64,000 bases of DNA from Rhizobium leguminosarum bv. trifolii WSM1325 (GTDB taxonomy: Bacteria > Pseudomonadota > Alphaproteobacteria > Rhizobiales > Rhizobiaceae): the NCBI GenBank assembly GCA_000023185.1, contig CP001622.1:3162001-3226000 (forward strand). Direction: 5' to 3'. Shown here one piece after another: positions 45,238 through 53,648 of this stretch. The notes beneath the pieces are model-generated. The model was given only the letters and a program-made list of their open reading frames with translations, was not told the origin of the DNA and searched no databases. Within the stretch, counting starts at the first letter, position 1. Every line of letters begins with the position of its first letter. A program made the translations under genes and the position numbers.

Positions 45238-45945
45238 TCACAATGCAGGGCGCGTCAGGAATGAGGTTTCGTGCAGTTTCCAGGGCAGATCGGCACTCGA
45301 GCGAATGTCACGGGAGTCCTGCACGGCTTTCAGCAACGCCAAGGCATCGATGCGTTTTTGATCGATGGCATTCGACAGTAGTACCGCGAGCAGATCCGTA
45401 CGATCGCGCTCGGCCAGCCCTCCACATTGCTCGACGATCGATCGCCATGACCGCTTCTTGAAGAAGATCGCGCTTGCGGCATCTTCGAGCTCCTGGCGCA
45501 CCCCACTTGCCAGCAGCCCGCGATCCACCATCACATCGAGCGTTGCGCTGACATTGACGAGCGGTACCGTCAGCGCTTTGCTGCCCAGCGCGCTCGGCGC
45601 GTGCGTGAGTGCGACGGCGGCATCGTCGACCAGCCGGCCGGTGCGATAATCTTCGAAAATGCGGCCGATCCCGATCATGCCGAACGGATGGCATTCCGCA
45701 GCGCGCAGCGCGCCCATGCTTGCCGCCCCGAAAACCGCGACGCCCAGCGAAAGAGCATGGAGAATTTCCTTGTGCCAGACCGGTGCGGCATATTCGAAGG
45801 CGCCGTCAATCAGGCCGATGACATTGGCGCCTTGTTCCACGGCAGCCAGGACATCGCCTTGCGTGGCAGGCGGCAGGATGCGTATCCCCTCGCCGGCAAG
45901 CGACGCCGCATCGGGAAGACTGGGACCTGCGAAAATGATCTTCAA
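45238..45945 (-). CDS. tfuA: TfuA-like protein, partner of YcaO in peptide thioamidation
   Basis: 235 residues of the TfuA family, named from trifolitoxin production in Rhizobium. Family marks: KIIFAGPSLP at the N-terminus, ANVIGLIDGAFEYAAPVWHK, EILHALSLGVAVFGAASMGA, LRAAECHPFGMIGIGRIFED and DDAAVALTHAP. TfuA proteins work with YcaO enzymes to place sulfur in peptide backbone amides, as known for methyl-coenzyme M reductase and thioamitide peptides; TfuA is thought to help deliver sulfide. The ATG overlaps the ycaO stop by 4 bases, so the two proteins are made together. Confidence 0.9.
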   Translation of the reverse strand: MKIIFAGPSLPDAASLAGEGIRILPPATQGDVLAAVEQGANVIGLIDGAFEYAAPVWHKEILHALSLGVAVFGAASMGALRAAECHPFGMIGIGRIFEDYRTGRLVDDAAVALTHAPSALGSKALTVPLVNVSATLDVMVDRGLLASGVRQELEDAASAIFFKKRSWRSIVEQCGGLAERDRTDLLAVLLSNAIDQKRIDALALLKAVQDSRDIRSSADLPWKLHETSFLTRPAL

Positions 45946-47117
45946 AACCCTATTGCCCTGGCAAGCGCCCTCGTTCCAAACCGCCGGGCGCGCGCTCCCT
46001 CCGGATTTTCGAGCTCGGGGATGACAATCTTGACGACGCTGAAGGGAAGCGTGTCCTCGCTCAGGCGCACGGCGATCACCGAAGCGATCCGCCTGTTTCT
46101 GAGCGCATCGAGCACATGCTGCAGCAAGTGCGCCAGATCTTGTTGCCGAAGTCCTGCCGCCCCGGCATTGCCGATGGCGGCAGCGGGCGGTGCGGCAACC
46201 GCATCGAAGGCCCGCCGCATCAGCGGCGGCAACGATCGTGAGAAAGTTGCGGGAGAAATATCGTCCCTGGCTCCACTGATATAGGTCAGCCGGGATTGCA
46301 CGGCTTCCGTCACCGCCCGAATGGCCGCGCGCACGGGAGACGGATGAGCGCCGGTTCCGCCGGTTACCTCGACGAGGCGAATATCCCGGTGGCCCAGAAT
46401 CGGATCTCCAGGGCCCAGCATGGCGGTGAAACAGGGGATCGCGATGTCGCTGGTGATATCGAAGAGCCTGAGCGCCAATCCCGATGTTTCGATCTTGTCG
46501 ATCAGCCCGTCCAGGGCGCCGTCCTTAAAGCCGCGGGGATCGACGCAGCCGGCATAACGATCCGGTTCCGCGCCCACCTGCCACAGCACATGGGCGTCAC
46601 GTTCGATACGCTCCAGGACGCCGTGGAAGATCGCCTCCTCGACATTGTTTCCCGATGCCAGGCCGTCCGACGACATCCAGTATCGCGCGTCACGTGTGCG
46701 GTCGAGCACCACCGCTTCAAAGGGGATATAGACCTCGCCGCCGGTGAGGATATCGACGCCGGCAACCCATTCCGTCTCCTCGTCCGGTCCGAGATCGGGT
46801 TTATGAAGAGCGGTGAGGCAGTTCAGCGTGTCGGTCTTGTGCCCCATTTCCTGCAGACGGGAAGAGGTGCCGCGGACGAGATCGACGGAGGGTTCGCCGG
46901 CAACCGCCCGTTCGAGGGCTTCCATGACAGTGGAGACTTTGGCATCGAGATCGGTCAGGCCCTTTCCCTGGGCAATCACGATCGAGCGGGAATTCGGAGC
47001 GTATGCGCACCAGACGGGGATGCCGATGTCGTCCAGTCCGGTATGTCGCGCAACCCTGGTAATGCCGAACCCGGCCAAAAGAGGTTCGACGCGGGAAAGG
47101 GTTTCCCGCGGCGACAT
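45942..47117 (-). CDS. YcaO-domain ATP-dependent peptide backbone-modifying enzyme
   Basis: 391 residues. YcaO marks: STVMEALERAVAGEPSVDLV and VLERIERDAHVLW, which supply the Mg-ATP glutamates, and EVTGGTGAHPSPVRAAIRAV followed by TEAVQSRLTYISGARDD, the most conserved block. YcaO phosphorylates a backbone amide oxygen; with TfuA beside it the expected product is a thioamide, not an azoline. The C-terminus lacks the PxPxP tail of azoline-forming members, in keeping with this. A peptide gene lies 42 bases upstream and is the likely substrate. No dehydrogenase or separate leader-binding protein gene is adjacent. Confidence 0.9.
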   Translation of the reverse strand: MSPRETLSRVEPLLAGFGITRVARHTGLDDIGIPVWCAYAPNSRSIVIAQGKGLTDLDAKVSTVMEALERAVAGEPSVDLVRGTSSRLQEMGHKTDTLNCLTALHKPDLGPDEETEWVAGVDILTGGEVYIPFEAVVLDRTRDARYWMSSDGLASGNNVEEAIFHGVLERIERDAHVLWQVGAEPDRYAGCVDPRGFKDGALDGLIDKIETSGLALRLFDITSDIAIPCFTAMLGPGDPILGHRDIRLVEVTGGTGAHPSPVRAAIRAVTEAVQSRLTYISGARDDISPATFSRSLPPLMRRAFDAVAAPPAAAIGNAGAAGLRQQDLAHLLQHVLDALRNRRIASVIAVRLSEDTLPFSVVKIVIPELENPEGARARRFGTRALARAIGF

Positions 47118-47159
47118 GATCCTGTCGGAATATATGGACCGGCGCGTCAGAATGCCGGC

Positions 47160-47372
47160 TCAGCCGTCGACGTGACCGGAAAGGGCAACCTGCGCCGACG
47201 AAACCGCAACGGCGAGGTCGACGCCCTTGACGAAAGTGCCGCCGGCCTTGCGCAGGCCGTTTGCAGTCGCCAATTCCCCCGTCGGATTGAGAGGCTTGAC
47301 CGTACCCGCGTCGAGATCGGCAAGCCAGAGACCCGCCTCACCAGGTATTCCTATAATAACAGCTTTTGCCAT
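47160..47372 (-). CDS. 70-residue peptide, candidate substrate of YcaO/TfuA (RiPP precursor)
   Basis: Reads MAKAVIIGIPGEAGLWLADL, DAGTVKPLNPTGELATANGL, RKAGGTFVKGVDLAVAVSSA and QVALSGHVDG. The ATG at 47372 has GAGGGG about 6 bases upstream on the minus strand, and the gene lies between the BTAD regulator (20 bases away) and ycaO (42 bases). There is no cysteine and only one serine pair, so azole formation is unlikely, but the Gly/Ala/Val-rich second half offers thioamide sites. No signal peptide and no known precursor family recognised. Position, size and composition support the precursor role; it is not proved. A competing minus frame (47147-47341) is Arg-rich and a shadow. Confidence 0.65.
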   Translation of the reverse strand: MAKAVIIGIPGEAGLWLADLDAGTVKPLNPTGELATANGLRKAGGTFVKGVDLAVAVSSAQVALSGHVDG

Positions 47373-47392
47373 GTAACGCCCCTCAGCTATTG

Positions 47393-49240
47393 TTAAAAAC
47401 CGGCCTTCAGCAGGCCCTCCCGATAAAGCTCTTTTTGCCAATCTTCCTTGAAGGGAACGATGGTGAGCCACTTCTCGACGTCGAAGACCGGGTTGATGCT
47501 TTCGGCTCGTTGCCGATGGAACAGCGCCCGTTTTCGATCGCCGATCATTGCGCAACTGGCCGCGGCGATGCGATGGGCCGGCGCCTTGTCTTTCATCGCC
47601 TCGACATAGGCGATGGCCTCCTCGTACTGTTCCAGGAAGAAGCTCGCTCCCGCAGCGCACCAGAGGTAGGCGTCAGGCGCGATCGGATTGAGCGAAATCG
47701 CTCTTCTGATCTTGGCGAGCGCGTCGCCAGGGCGGGATGCATGCACGAGCGTGTCGGCATGGCTGTAGATGACATCGGCAAAATGCGGGCTGAGTTGTTC
47801 CGCCAGATCAAGTGCGGCGACACTGGCATCGACATCGCCGAGATAGAGTTTGGTGACGCCAAGCTCGCGATGGCCCGCCGCCGAGGCCGGATCCCGCTCG
47901 ATGGCCCGAAGCGCGTTCTGCTCCGCCAGATGCAGCAGCTCATTGTTACCCTGCGCCGTCACGAGCCACTCGCTGGTGAAGGTTCTCGCCAGCCCGGTAA
48001 ATGACGGAGAGAAATCCGCCTTGTGCGACAGCGACTGCTTGAAAGCTTTTCGTGCCCGGCGGATATGCGGCAATGTCAATTTGCTCATCAGGCTCGAGCC
48101 GACCAGATAGGCGTGATAGGCCTCAGGATTGGCTTCGAAGCGTAAGCGCTCTTCCTCGTTTTCAGCCAGCTCGCGGGCCACCGACATAGTCAACTGCTGC
48201 GCAATCAGCCGTCTCTGACGCGGCAATATATCGGGCGTCATCGTAAAGCGATTGGCCCAGATGATCTCGTCCGTGGGAAAATAAACCAGCTGGGCGAACA
48301 ATCCCTCTTCGGAAAGCCGTGTATCCAGAAGATAGGCGATCGAGTGACGGGCGACCACAGCAGCCTTCTCGGAATCGCGGCGGATCTGGCCGGCCGTATG
48401 GGGCGCTACGATGGAAATGTTTCTGAGCGCGCAGAGTTCGATCGTGACGTCTTCGATCAGGGCATTGGCAAGCGCAAGCCCGGCATCGGCATGTTTCGAT
48501 GTCGGGGGAAGCAGCACCAGTCGAGGCAGGATCAGCGGCGCTGGCGACATGCGTTCGATGTCGGCAGTTGCCTCACCGCCGGCCTCGGAACGCTTCACCT
48601 GTACCCTGGCATGGCCGTCATCGTTCGGCAATCTTTCGCTGAGGGACGAACCGCCGGATAACCGGTGCAGTAAGGCTCTGACCTGCTCGTCATTCGGATC
48701 CCGTTCGAGGATCTGCAGAGCGGCGCCGGAAATGGAGCGCGTAGCGCCGGGCTTTTGCGCATCCGGCAACGCGTCCAGCAGTGCCTGCCGCAACTGCAGC
48801 GCCTGAGCGTCCCGTTGGGCCCTGATCCAGGCGTCTATCAGCTTTGTCGCTGGTTTGATATTTCCGATGAACCCGCGCTGGGTTAATTCGGCGATTGCGT
48901 TCAGCCGCTCCAGCGGCGAACCGCCGGCGCGAAAAATATCCAGATCGCTGGAAACTGCCTGCGTGTTGAGACGAACCGTGGTGGCGGTGAAATCGAAGGG
49001 CAATTCGGCGCGCCCGCCGTCTGTCTCGCGGATGCGGGAAAGCAGTTTGCGCAGATTGAGCCGCGCCAGCTCTGGTTCGACATCATTCCACAGAAACTGG
49101 GCCAATTCGTACCGGCTGAGCTCATGGCTCGCGCCGGCATAGAGATGGGCCATCATCAACAGGCCCTTGATCGGATAGCGAACCTGGTCGCCATTCGTCT
49201 CGATCAACCGCAGATCGCCAAATGTCTGCAGATGAAGCAC
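47393..49240 (-). CDS. Large SARP/BTAD-type transcriptional regulator with TolB-like and TPR regions
   Basis: 615 residues. Residues ~1-90 form an OmpR/SARP-like winged helix (LHLQTFGDLRLIETNGDQVR, ELAQFLWNDVEPELARLNLR, KLLSRIRETDG). Residues ~95-195 fit a bacterial transcriptional activation (BTAD) helical domain. Residues ~235-345 resemble the TolB/FlgO-like segment of cyclase-type regulators (LVLLPPTSKHADAGLALANA, IAYLLDTRLSEEGLFAQLVY). From ~365 there are TPR repeats (YHAYLVGSSLMSKL, AEQNALRAIERDPASAAGHR, ALAKIRRAISLNPIAPDAYL). Such proteins sense a signal and activate nearby operons, often for secondary metabolites. It is 9 bases from the HTH gene and 20 from the peptide gene, so it probably controls this locus. 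Confidence 0.8.
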   Translation of the reverse strand: MLHLQTFGDLRLIETNGDQVRYPIKGLLMMAHLYAGASHELSRYELAQFLWNDVEPELARLNLRKLLSRIRETDGGRAELPFDFTATTVRLNTQAVSSDLDIFRAGGSPLERLNAIAELTQRGFIGNIKPATKLIDAWIRAQRDAQALQLRQALLDALPDAQKPGATRSISGAALQILERDPNDEQVRALLHRLSGGSSLSERLPNDDGHARVQVKRSEAGGEATADIERMSPAPLILPRLVLLPPTSKHADAGLALANALIEDVTIELCALRNISIVAPHTAGQIRRDSEKAAVVARHSIAYLLDTRLSEEGLFAQLVYFPTDEIIWANRFTMTPDILPRQRRLIAQQLTMSVARELAENEEERLRFEANPEAYHAYLVGSSLMSKLTLPHIRRARKAFKQSLSHKADFSPSFTGLARTFTSEWLVTAQGNNELLHLAEQNALRAIERDPASAAGHRELGVTKLYLGDVDASVAALDLAEQLSPHFADVIYSHADTLVHASRPGDALAKIRRAISLNPIAPDAYLWCAAGASFFLEQYEEAIAYVEAMKDKAPAHRIAAASCAMIGDRKRALFHRQRAESINPVFDVEKWLTIVPFKEDWQKELYREGLLKAGF

Positions 49241-49249
49241 GATCCATCC

Positions 49250-49675
49250 TCAGCTGTTCACAACCGAATCTTGCAACTCATTGTCGCTGTCAGACAATCC
49301 CGTGACTGCCAGGCTTTTGGCCAACGCCACCAGCTTTTGCCTGATATTCGGGTCTTCGATGGCGATGAATGCCTTGTTGAGCGCCAACCCCTCCTTCGAG
49401 GACAAAAAGCTGTTCAATTCATTCGTCGCGCCGTCGATCGGTCCGGCGCCGCCGTTCTCGAAGAAAAAGCCGATGGGCACGCGAAGAATCTCGGATATGC
49501 GCTGAAGACGGCTGGCGCCTATTCTATTCGTTCCCTTTTCGTATTTCTGGATCTGCTGGAAGGTAATGCCCAGAAGTTCGGCCAAGCCGTTCTGGGTCAT
49601 CCCGAGCGTCTTTCGCCGAACGCGCACGCGGTTGCCAACATAAACGTCAATCGAATTCGGCGATTTAGCCTTCAT
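49250..49675 (-). CDS. XRE-family HTH regulator at the head of the YcaO/TfuA locus
   Basis: 141 residues. The XRE helix-turn-helix is at residues ~12-65: VYVGNRVRVRRKTLGMTQNG, LAELLGITFQQIQKYEKGTN and RIGASRLQRISEILRV. The rest is helical with no ligand domain I know. The type is common in rhizobia (the PraR-like group reads very similarly) where members tune quorum sensing, attachment and polysaccharides. It is the first gene of the minus-strand set, 9 bases before the BTAD regulator. AT-rich DNA upstream (49676-49846) is the likely promoter and perhaps its own operator. Confidence 0.85.
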   Translation of the reverse strand: MKAKSPNSIDVYVGNRVRVRRKTLGMTQNGLAELLGITFQQIQKYEKGTNRIGASRLQRISEILRVPIGFFFENGGAGPIDGATNELNSFLSSKEGLALNKAFIAIEDPNIRQKLVALAKSLAVTGLSDSDNELQDSVVNS

Positions 49676-49846
49676 GTGAATAAGTCTCCCGCTTTATCAG
49701 CACGCCCGGCTGTATAATGGAGAGTTTAAGCAAGAATGCAACTAAAAGTAAATATTTCGTAAGGAATTTTTTCAGCAGCACACACAGTAAAAACAACCTG
49801 TGGATTATCGTAGCCAGCACCATCTGGCGCGGATGCGCATCGTGCT

Positions 49847-50539
49847 CTATCGCACCCGTCGCAGCGCACGAATGCCCTCCGAAATCAGTGTCGCTCCGAC
49901 GCCATCTCTAAGAGGCTTTCGCGCAACGGCAATCATCGACTTGGCGAAAACGGGAATCCTTCCGACATATTCAAAATGAACATTGTCGAAGCCGGCATCC
50001 AGCAGCAGCGTGCTCAGCGTGTCTTTTGACCAAAACTTGATATGCCCATGATCCTTCAACGGCATGAAATGATCGTCCATTTTCCCCATCGCAGCCAGGG
50101 CCAGGTTCTTCAGATAACCGTGATAAGGCGTCGACATCACGGCGATGCCGCCCGGCTTGACGAGATCGTACATCGTCGAGGTGAAAGCCTTCGGATCGTA
50201 GACATGTTCGACGACTTCCAGGCTGATGACAGCATTGAAGGTGCCGTATTCCCTGGAAAGGTCGTCATAGGCCGAGCCGACATTCAACGGCAATTCGGGA
50301 TAATTGACATTGGCCTTGGCGATGCCATCGCTGGAAGGATCGACGCCGACGACATAATATCCTTTTCCCGCAAGAGCCGCCGCCGCCCCGCCGGTACCGC
50401 ATCCCAAATCAAAGACGTCGTTCTCGAGAGAACCGTCGAAATGGCTCTCCAGCACGTCGACCACCGCGGGCAAGATATAGGCGTGCGCGGTTGTTGGTTT
50501 GGCGTGAACATAGGTGGTTGCGTCTAGCTCGACGGACAT
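49847..50539 (-). CDS. Class I SAM-dependent methyltransferase
   Basis: 230 residues. Motif I VFDLGCGTGGAAAALAGKGY, then VVGVDPSSDGIAKA, FNAVISLEVVEHVYDPKAF and LVKPGGIAVMSTPYHGYLKN give a UbiG-like core; the substrate is unknown. It lies upstream of the HTH gene on the same strand with a 171-base gap, so it could be a tailoring enzyme of the peptide locus or an unrelated gene. The ATG at 50539 is preceded by GAGGGGAGG on the minus strand. Confidence 0.8.
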   Translation of the reverse strand: MSVELDATTYVHAKPTTAHAYILPAVVDVLESHFDGSLENDVFDLGCGTGGAAAALAGKGYYVVGVDPSSDGIAKANVNYPELPLNVGSAYDDLSREYGTFNAVISLEVVEHVYDPKAFTSTMYDLVKPGGIAVMSTPYHGYLKNLALAAMGKMDDHFMPLKDHGHIKFWSKDTLSTLLLDAGFDNVHFEYVGRIPVFAKSMIAVARKPLRDGVGATLISEGIRALRRVR

Positions 50540-50872
50540 GTTCCTCCCCTCGGCGATTGCGCGGCAACCCTATCGAAGAATACGTCGAAAATTTGATTGA
50601 AATCCGCCAAATCACAAGGATATTCAGAATATAATCTATAGTTTTATAGTGCAAAATAAAACTTTTGCGTTAATGTTATTTATAAACATGATACATAATA
50701 ATATAGTTTGGCATTTTACCTAATAATACCAAGGAATACCCTAGAAAATTCAACGGAATCCATAATGAGAGCGAACAAAATCTATGCAAAAGCGGACGAT
50801 TCATAGGCTGAATGGCAAGATCATCCGCTATCTGCCATTGCGATTTCCCGCAGTTACATTGGAGATTGCCGA
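50540..50872. other. AT-rich divergent intergenic region
   Basis: No gene seen. The stretch 50590-50760 is strongly AT-rich and should hold promoters for the methyltransferase (minus) and the membrane protein (plus). Confidence 0.5.
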
Positions 50873-51931
50873 TTGAAATGGTGTTACGGCGGCGGCGCCG
50901 AGATCTGTAGCCCCTGCCTGATGGCGAGGCACAAAGGTGCCCAATTGCCGACAAGAAGCCAAAGATATTTAACGGATAAATGTATACTGCTGGATTTAGA
51001 CAGCCCGATCGAAACCCTTCTCGCGCCGGAGAAGACAAGCTTGCCCGATAATTCGTCGTCCGCATATGCGAAACAGCCTGTGGGAAAACCGCGGATTCCC
51101 GTGGTCTTCTGGTTGCTGCTGACGATTTCCCTCTCGCTGATCATGGGAACGGTGCTGCTTTCCAACAACATGAAACACTTAAAGACGGTCAGCCATTATT
51201 TTGGCTTCGATCTCTTCCCCCAGGAGGTCACACCGCCTCCCCCCAAAGCCCTTCCCCGCCCGACACCACCGGCCACCTTCACGCTTCCATTGCATGTCAT
51301 CGAACCGCCCGTGGTAGAGACCGCGTCGACTTTCCTGCGGACATGGCGGATATCCGGCGCCGCAATGTGTGCGGCGTTGCGCAATGCCGGCATCGAAACC
51401 AGCGATTGGGCGGCGGCGAGCTTCAACGCCGATACGTTCGAATGCTTTTTCGAGCGGAGCGGCAAGCGCGAGAAGGATCAGCTCTCGAGCTCTATCTTCG
51501 TCATCGTTCGCGGCGACGCCGCCGGCACGATCAACAATATGCGCGTGAAAATCATCAATCCCGAGACCGATGAAAATGGCCAGCTCGATCCCGGCATTCT
51601 GCGAATTTTCGAAATCATGCTGCGCCAGCCGCAATGGCTCGATTTTCACGAAACCCTGAACGCGATCACGAATCTGAAGGACATCAAGGAAGACGGCTTC
51701 GGAGCCGGTATCAGCTTCAGCCGCGAGGTTCTCAATCCCGGGAATTACAACTTCACGCTCTCGCTGGATGCAACTTCAGGACCTCAGAAAAGAACCAGAA
51801 ATTATTTTTCCGGCAGAAGATGGCTGCCGTTGCCGGATCCCGCAGTCGAGACCGACAGCCCACAACCGGAATCAGTCTCCAAGCCTCCCCATACCCAGGC
51901 TCCGGCTGAAAGTCAGGAACATCGGCATTAG
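50873..51931 (+). CDS. Single-pass membrane protein with periplasmic domain, unknown function (possibly DUF6030-like)
   Basis: 352 residues if the TTG at 50873 is the start (GGAGA at 50861-50865); starts at ATG 50921 or later are possible. One membrane helix near residues 75-97 (IPVVFWLLLTISLSLIMGTV) is followed by a Pro-rich linker and a ~190-residue domain (AMCAALRNAGIETSDWAAAS, ECFFERSGKREKDQLSSSIF, GAGISFSREVLNPGNYNFTL) that should lie in the periplasm. It resembles proteins I associate with rhizobial polysaccharide regions, but I cannot confirm the family. It precedes the exopolysaccharide cluster. Confidence 0.6.
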   Translation: MKWCYGGGAEICSPCLMARHKGAQLPTRSQRYLTDKCILLDLDSPIETLLAPEKTSLPDNSSSAYAKQPVGKPRIPVVFWLLLTISLSLIMGTVLLSNNMKHLKTVSHYFGFDLFPQEVTPPPPKALPRPTPPATFTLPLHVIEPPVVETASTFLRTWRISGAAMCAALRNAGIETSDWAAASFNADTFECFFERSGKREKDQLSSSIFVIVRGDAAGTINNMRVKIINPETDENGQLDPGILRIFEIMLRQPQWLDFHETLNAITNLKDIKEDGFGAGISFSREVLNPGNYNFTLSLDATSGPQKRTRNYFSGRRWLPLPDPAVETDSPQPESVSKPPHTQAPAESQEHRH

Positions 51932-51962
51932 GTTCTTCGGCTTCATGCCACGCGTCGGCTGA

Positions 51963-52337
51963 TCACGCCATGTGACTGGCATCGTCGTGATGTCTGGCCA
52001 TTATCTTGTAGAGCTCTTTCAAACTGTCCGCACTCGGCCGTTCGGTACAGTCCCCACCCGCCAGACGCCAGACACGCTCGACATTGAGGTCCTGCGTGAC
52101 TTGCGCAAGGTCTTCGTTCAGCGAGCGAATGACGACCTCCGATCGGCGCAACCGCCACGACATTCTGACCAGCGCTGCGAACGGGAAAAAAATGATGCCG
52201 ATAATGCCGAGAACAAGGACTGCGAACTGCCAGTCATCGAGAACAGACAGACCGTTTCGAACGGCCGCCATAAAAAAAACGGCATTTTGAAATGCCATGT
52301 GAAAATAGCTCATCAGATAGCTGGACCAATCTTCCAT
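51963..52337 (-). CDS. Small membrane protein with coiled-coil segment
   Basis: 124 residues from the ATG at 52337, with GGGGAGGG about 8 bases upstream; the frame is open to 52682 but that extension is not protein-like. One strong membrane segment (WQFAVLVLGIIGIIFFPFAA, residues ~32-52) follows a short helix that may dip into the membrane. The soluble part (RRSEVVIRSLNEDLAQVTQD) could form a coiled coil. No family recognised. It is divergent from the GH10 gene. Confidence 0.55.
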   Translation of the reverse strand: MEDWSSYLMSYFHMAFQNAVFFMAAVRNGLSVLDDWQFAVLVLGIIGIIFFPFAALVRMSWRLRRSEVVIRSLNEDLAQVTQDLNVERVWRLAGGDCTERPSADSLKELYKIMARHHDDASHMA

Positions 52338-52543
52338 CACGAGCGCCCTCCCCGAGCGGTTTATATCTTGGAATATGCTGAAAAGTCTAGCAGACGCGAA
52401 CAATATCCCCTGCCGGGAAAGTATATTTGAGGTTGTATTACTCTGCTGAATTGAACGCGAGGCCCCGTGATGGATCGGTGCCGACGAGCCCGGCCTTTCA
52501 AATTCCACCGCGGACATGAAAAAAGCTAACAGTGAGAGATAGA

Positions 52544-53617
52544 ATGAATAGAAGACGTTTCCTCGCCTCGGTTCCGCTCGCCCTGTTGTATGTCCGTGCG
52601 GGCCAGGCCCTCGCGCAGGTGCCTGCCTCCGCAGGGCTGCGCGTCCTTGCCGACAGGAAGTCGTTCCGATTCGGATCGGCAATCGACCTGCAAAACATCA
52701 ACAATCCAACCGCTGCCGAGATCTACATCGACAACGTCAATTCAATAACGCCGCGAAACGAGTTGAAGTGGAATTCGACGGAAAAGAGACCGGGTGTTTT
52801 CAGCTTCGGCAGCGCCGACCGCATGGTTGCATTTGCGCGCAAAAACAACATGAGGGTTTATGGCCATACGCTGATCTGGTATCGCGTCCCGGGCTGGGTG
52901 TCTGACATCAACGACGCAAAGACCATTCAGGCGGCCATGAACCGTCATATAAAACAGGTTGTCACTCGCTATAAGAACTCAATCGATGCATGGGATGTGG
53001 TAAACGAACCGTTGGAGTATGATGCACCGGATCTGCGGGATTGTGTTTTCCGACGCCTTCTTGGCGACGATTATATCCGTATGAGTTTCGACATGGCGCA
53101 CCAGGCCAATCCCGGCGCGACGCTGGTGCTCAACGAAACGCATCTGGAGAAAAAATCCGACGTGTTCGAACAGAAGCGCGCGCGTATCCTGAAAATCGTC
53201 GAGGATCTCGTCGCCAAAAAAACGCCGATCAATGCGGTGGGTCTGCAGGCGCATTTCCGCCCCGGACTCGACCGGATCGATCCGGAAGGAATGGGGCGCT
53301 TCTGCGCGGCGCTGAAGGACATGGGTGTCGGCGTTTTCATCACCGAACTGGACGCGTCCTGCCACTTCCTGAACCGCGACAAAGCCTTCACGCCGGCATC
53401 CTACGCCGATATTTTCAGTGACGTGATCACCGTGGCGGCCGAACATGGCGACTTGAAAGGCGTGACAGTATGGGGCATGTCGGAAAAATACGGCGAGCGC
53501 GATGAGAAAGCGGCCGATCCCGCTGCGGCTTGCACGAAGCGCGTTAATCTTTACGACGAAAATAATGCGCCAAGAAGTGCGATCGACGGTATCCGCCGGG
53601 CAATAGAGGCGATGTGA
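52544..53617 (+). CDS. GH10-family glycoside hydrolase (endo-1,4-beta-xylanase type), Tat-exported
   Basis: 357 residues from ATG 52544; a GTG at 52532 would add four. MNRRRFLASVPLALLYVRAG is a twin-arginine signal. The GH10 barrel shows SITPRNELKWNSTE, YGHTLIWYRVPGW, the acid/base Glu in DAWDVVNEPLEY, VGLQAHFRPG and the nucleophile Glu in VFITELDASC, so the enzyme should be active on a beta-1,4-linked chain. Its place at the head of the exopolysaccharide genes suggests it trims or processes that polymer (the pss clusters I recall carry a hydrolase called pssW), with plant xylan as an alternative substrate. Confidence 0.85.
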   Translation: MNRRRFLASVPLALLYVRAGQALAQVPASAGLRVLADRKSFRFGSAIDLQNINNPTAAEIYIDNVNSITPRNELKWNSTEKRPGVFSFGSADRMVAFARKNNMRVYGHTLIWYRVPGWVSDINDAKTIQAAMNRHIKQVVTRYKNSIDAWDVVNEPLEYDAPDLRDCVFRRLLGDDYIRMSFDMAHQANPGATLVLNETHLEKKSDVFEQKRARILKIVEDLVAKKTPINAVGLQAHFRPGLDRIDPEGMGRFCAALKDMGVGVFITELDASCHFLNRDKAFTPASYADIFSDVITVAAEHGDLKGVTVWGMSEKYGERDEKAADPAAACTKRVNLYDENNAPRSAIDGIRRAIEAM

Positions 53618-53648
53618 TGCACAAGACAACGGAGACGCAAACAGATTC

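Noticed and set aside
49847-50539. Methyltransferase as a firm member of the YcaO peptide operon
   Set aside because: A 171-base AT-rich gap separates it from the HTH gene and its UbiG-like sequence gives no link to peptides; left as a possibility only.
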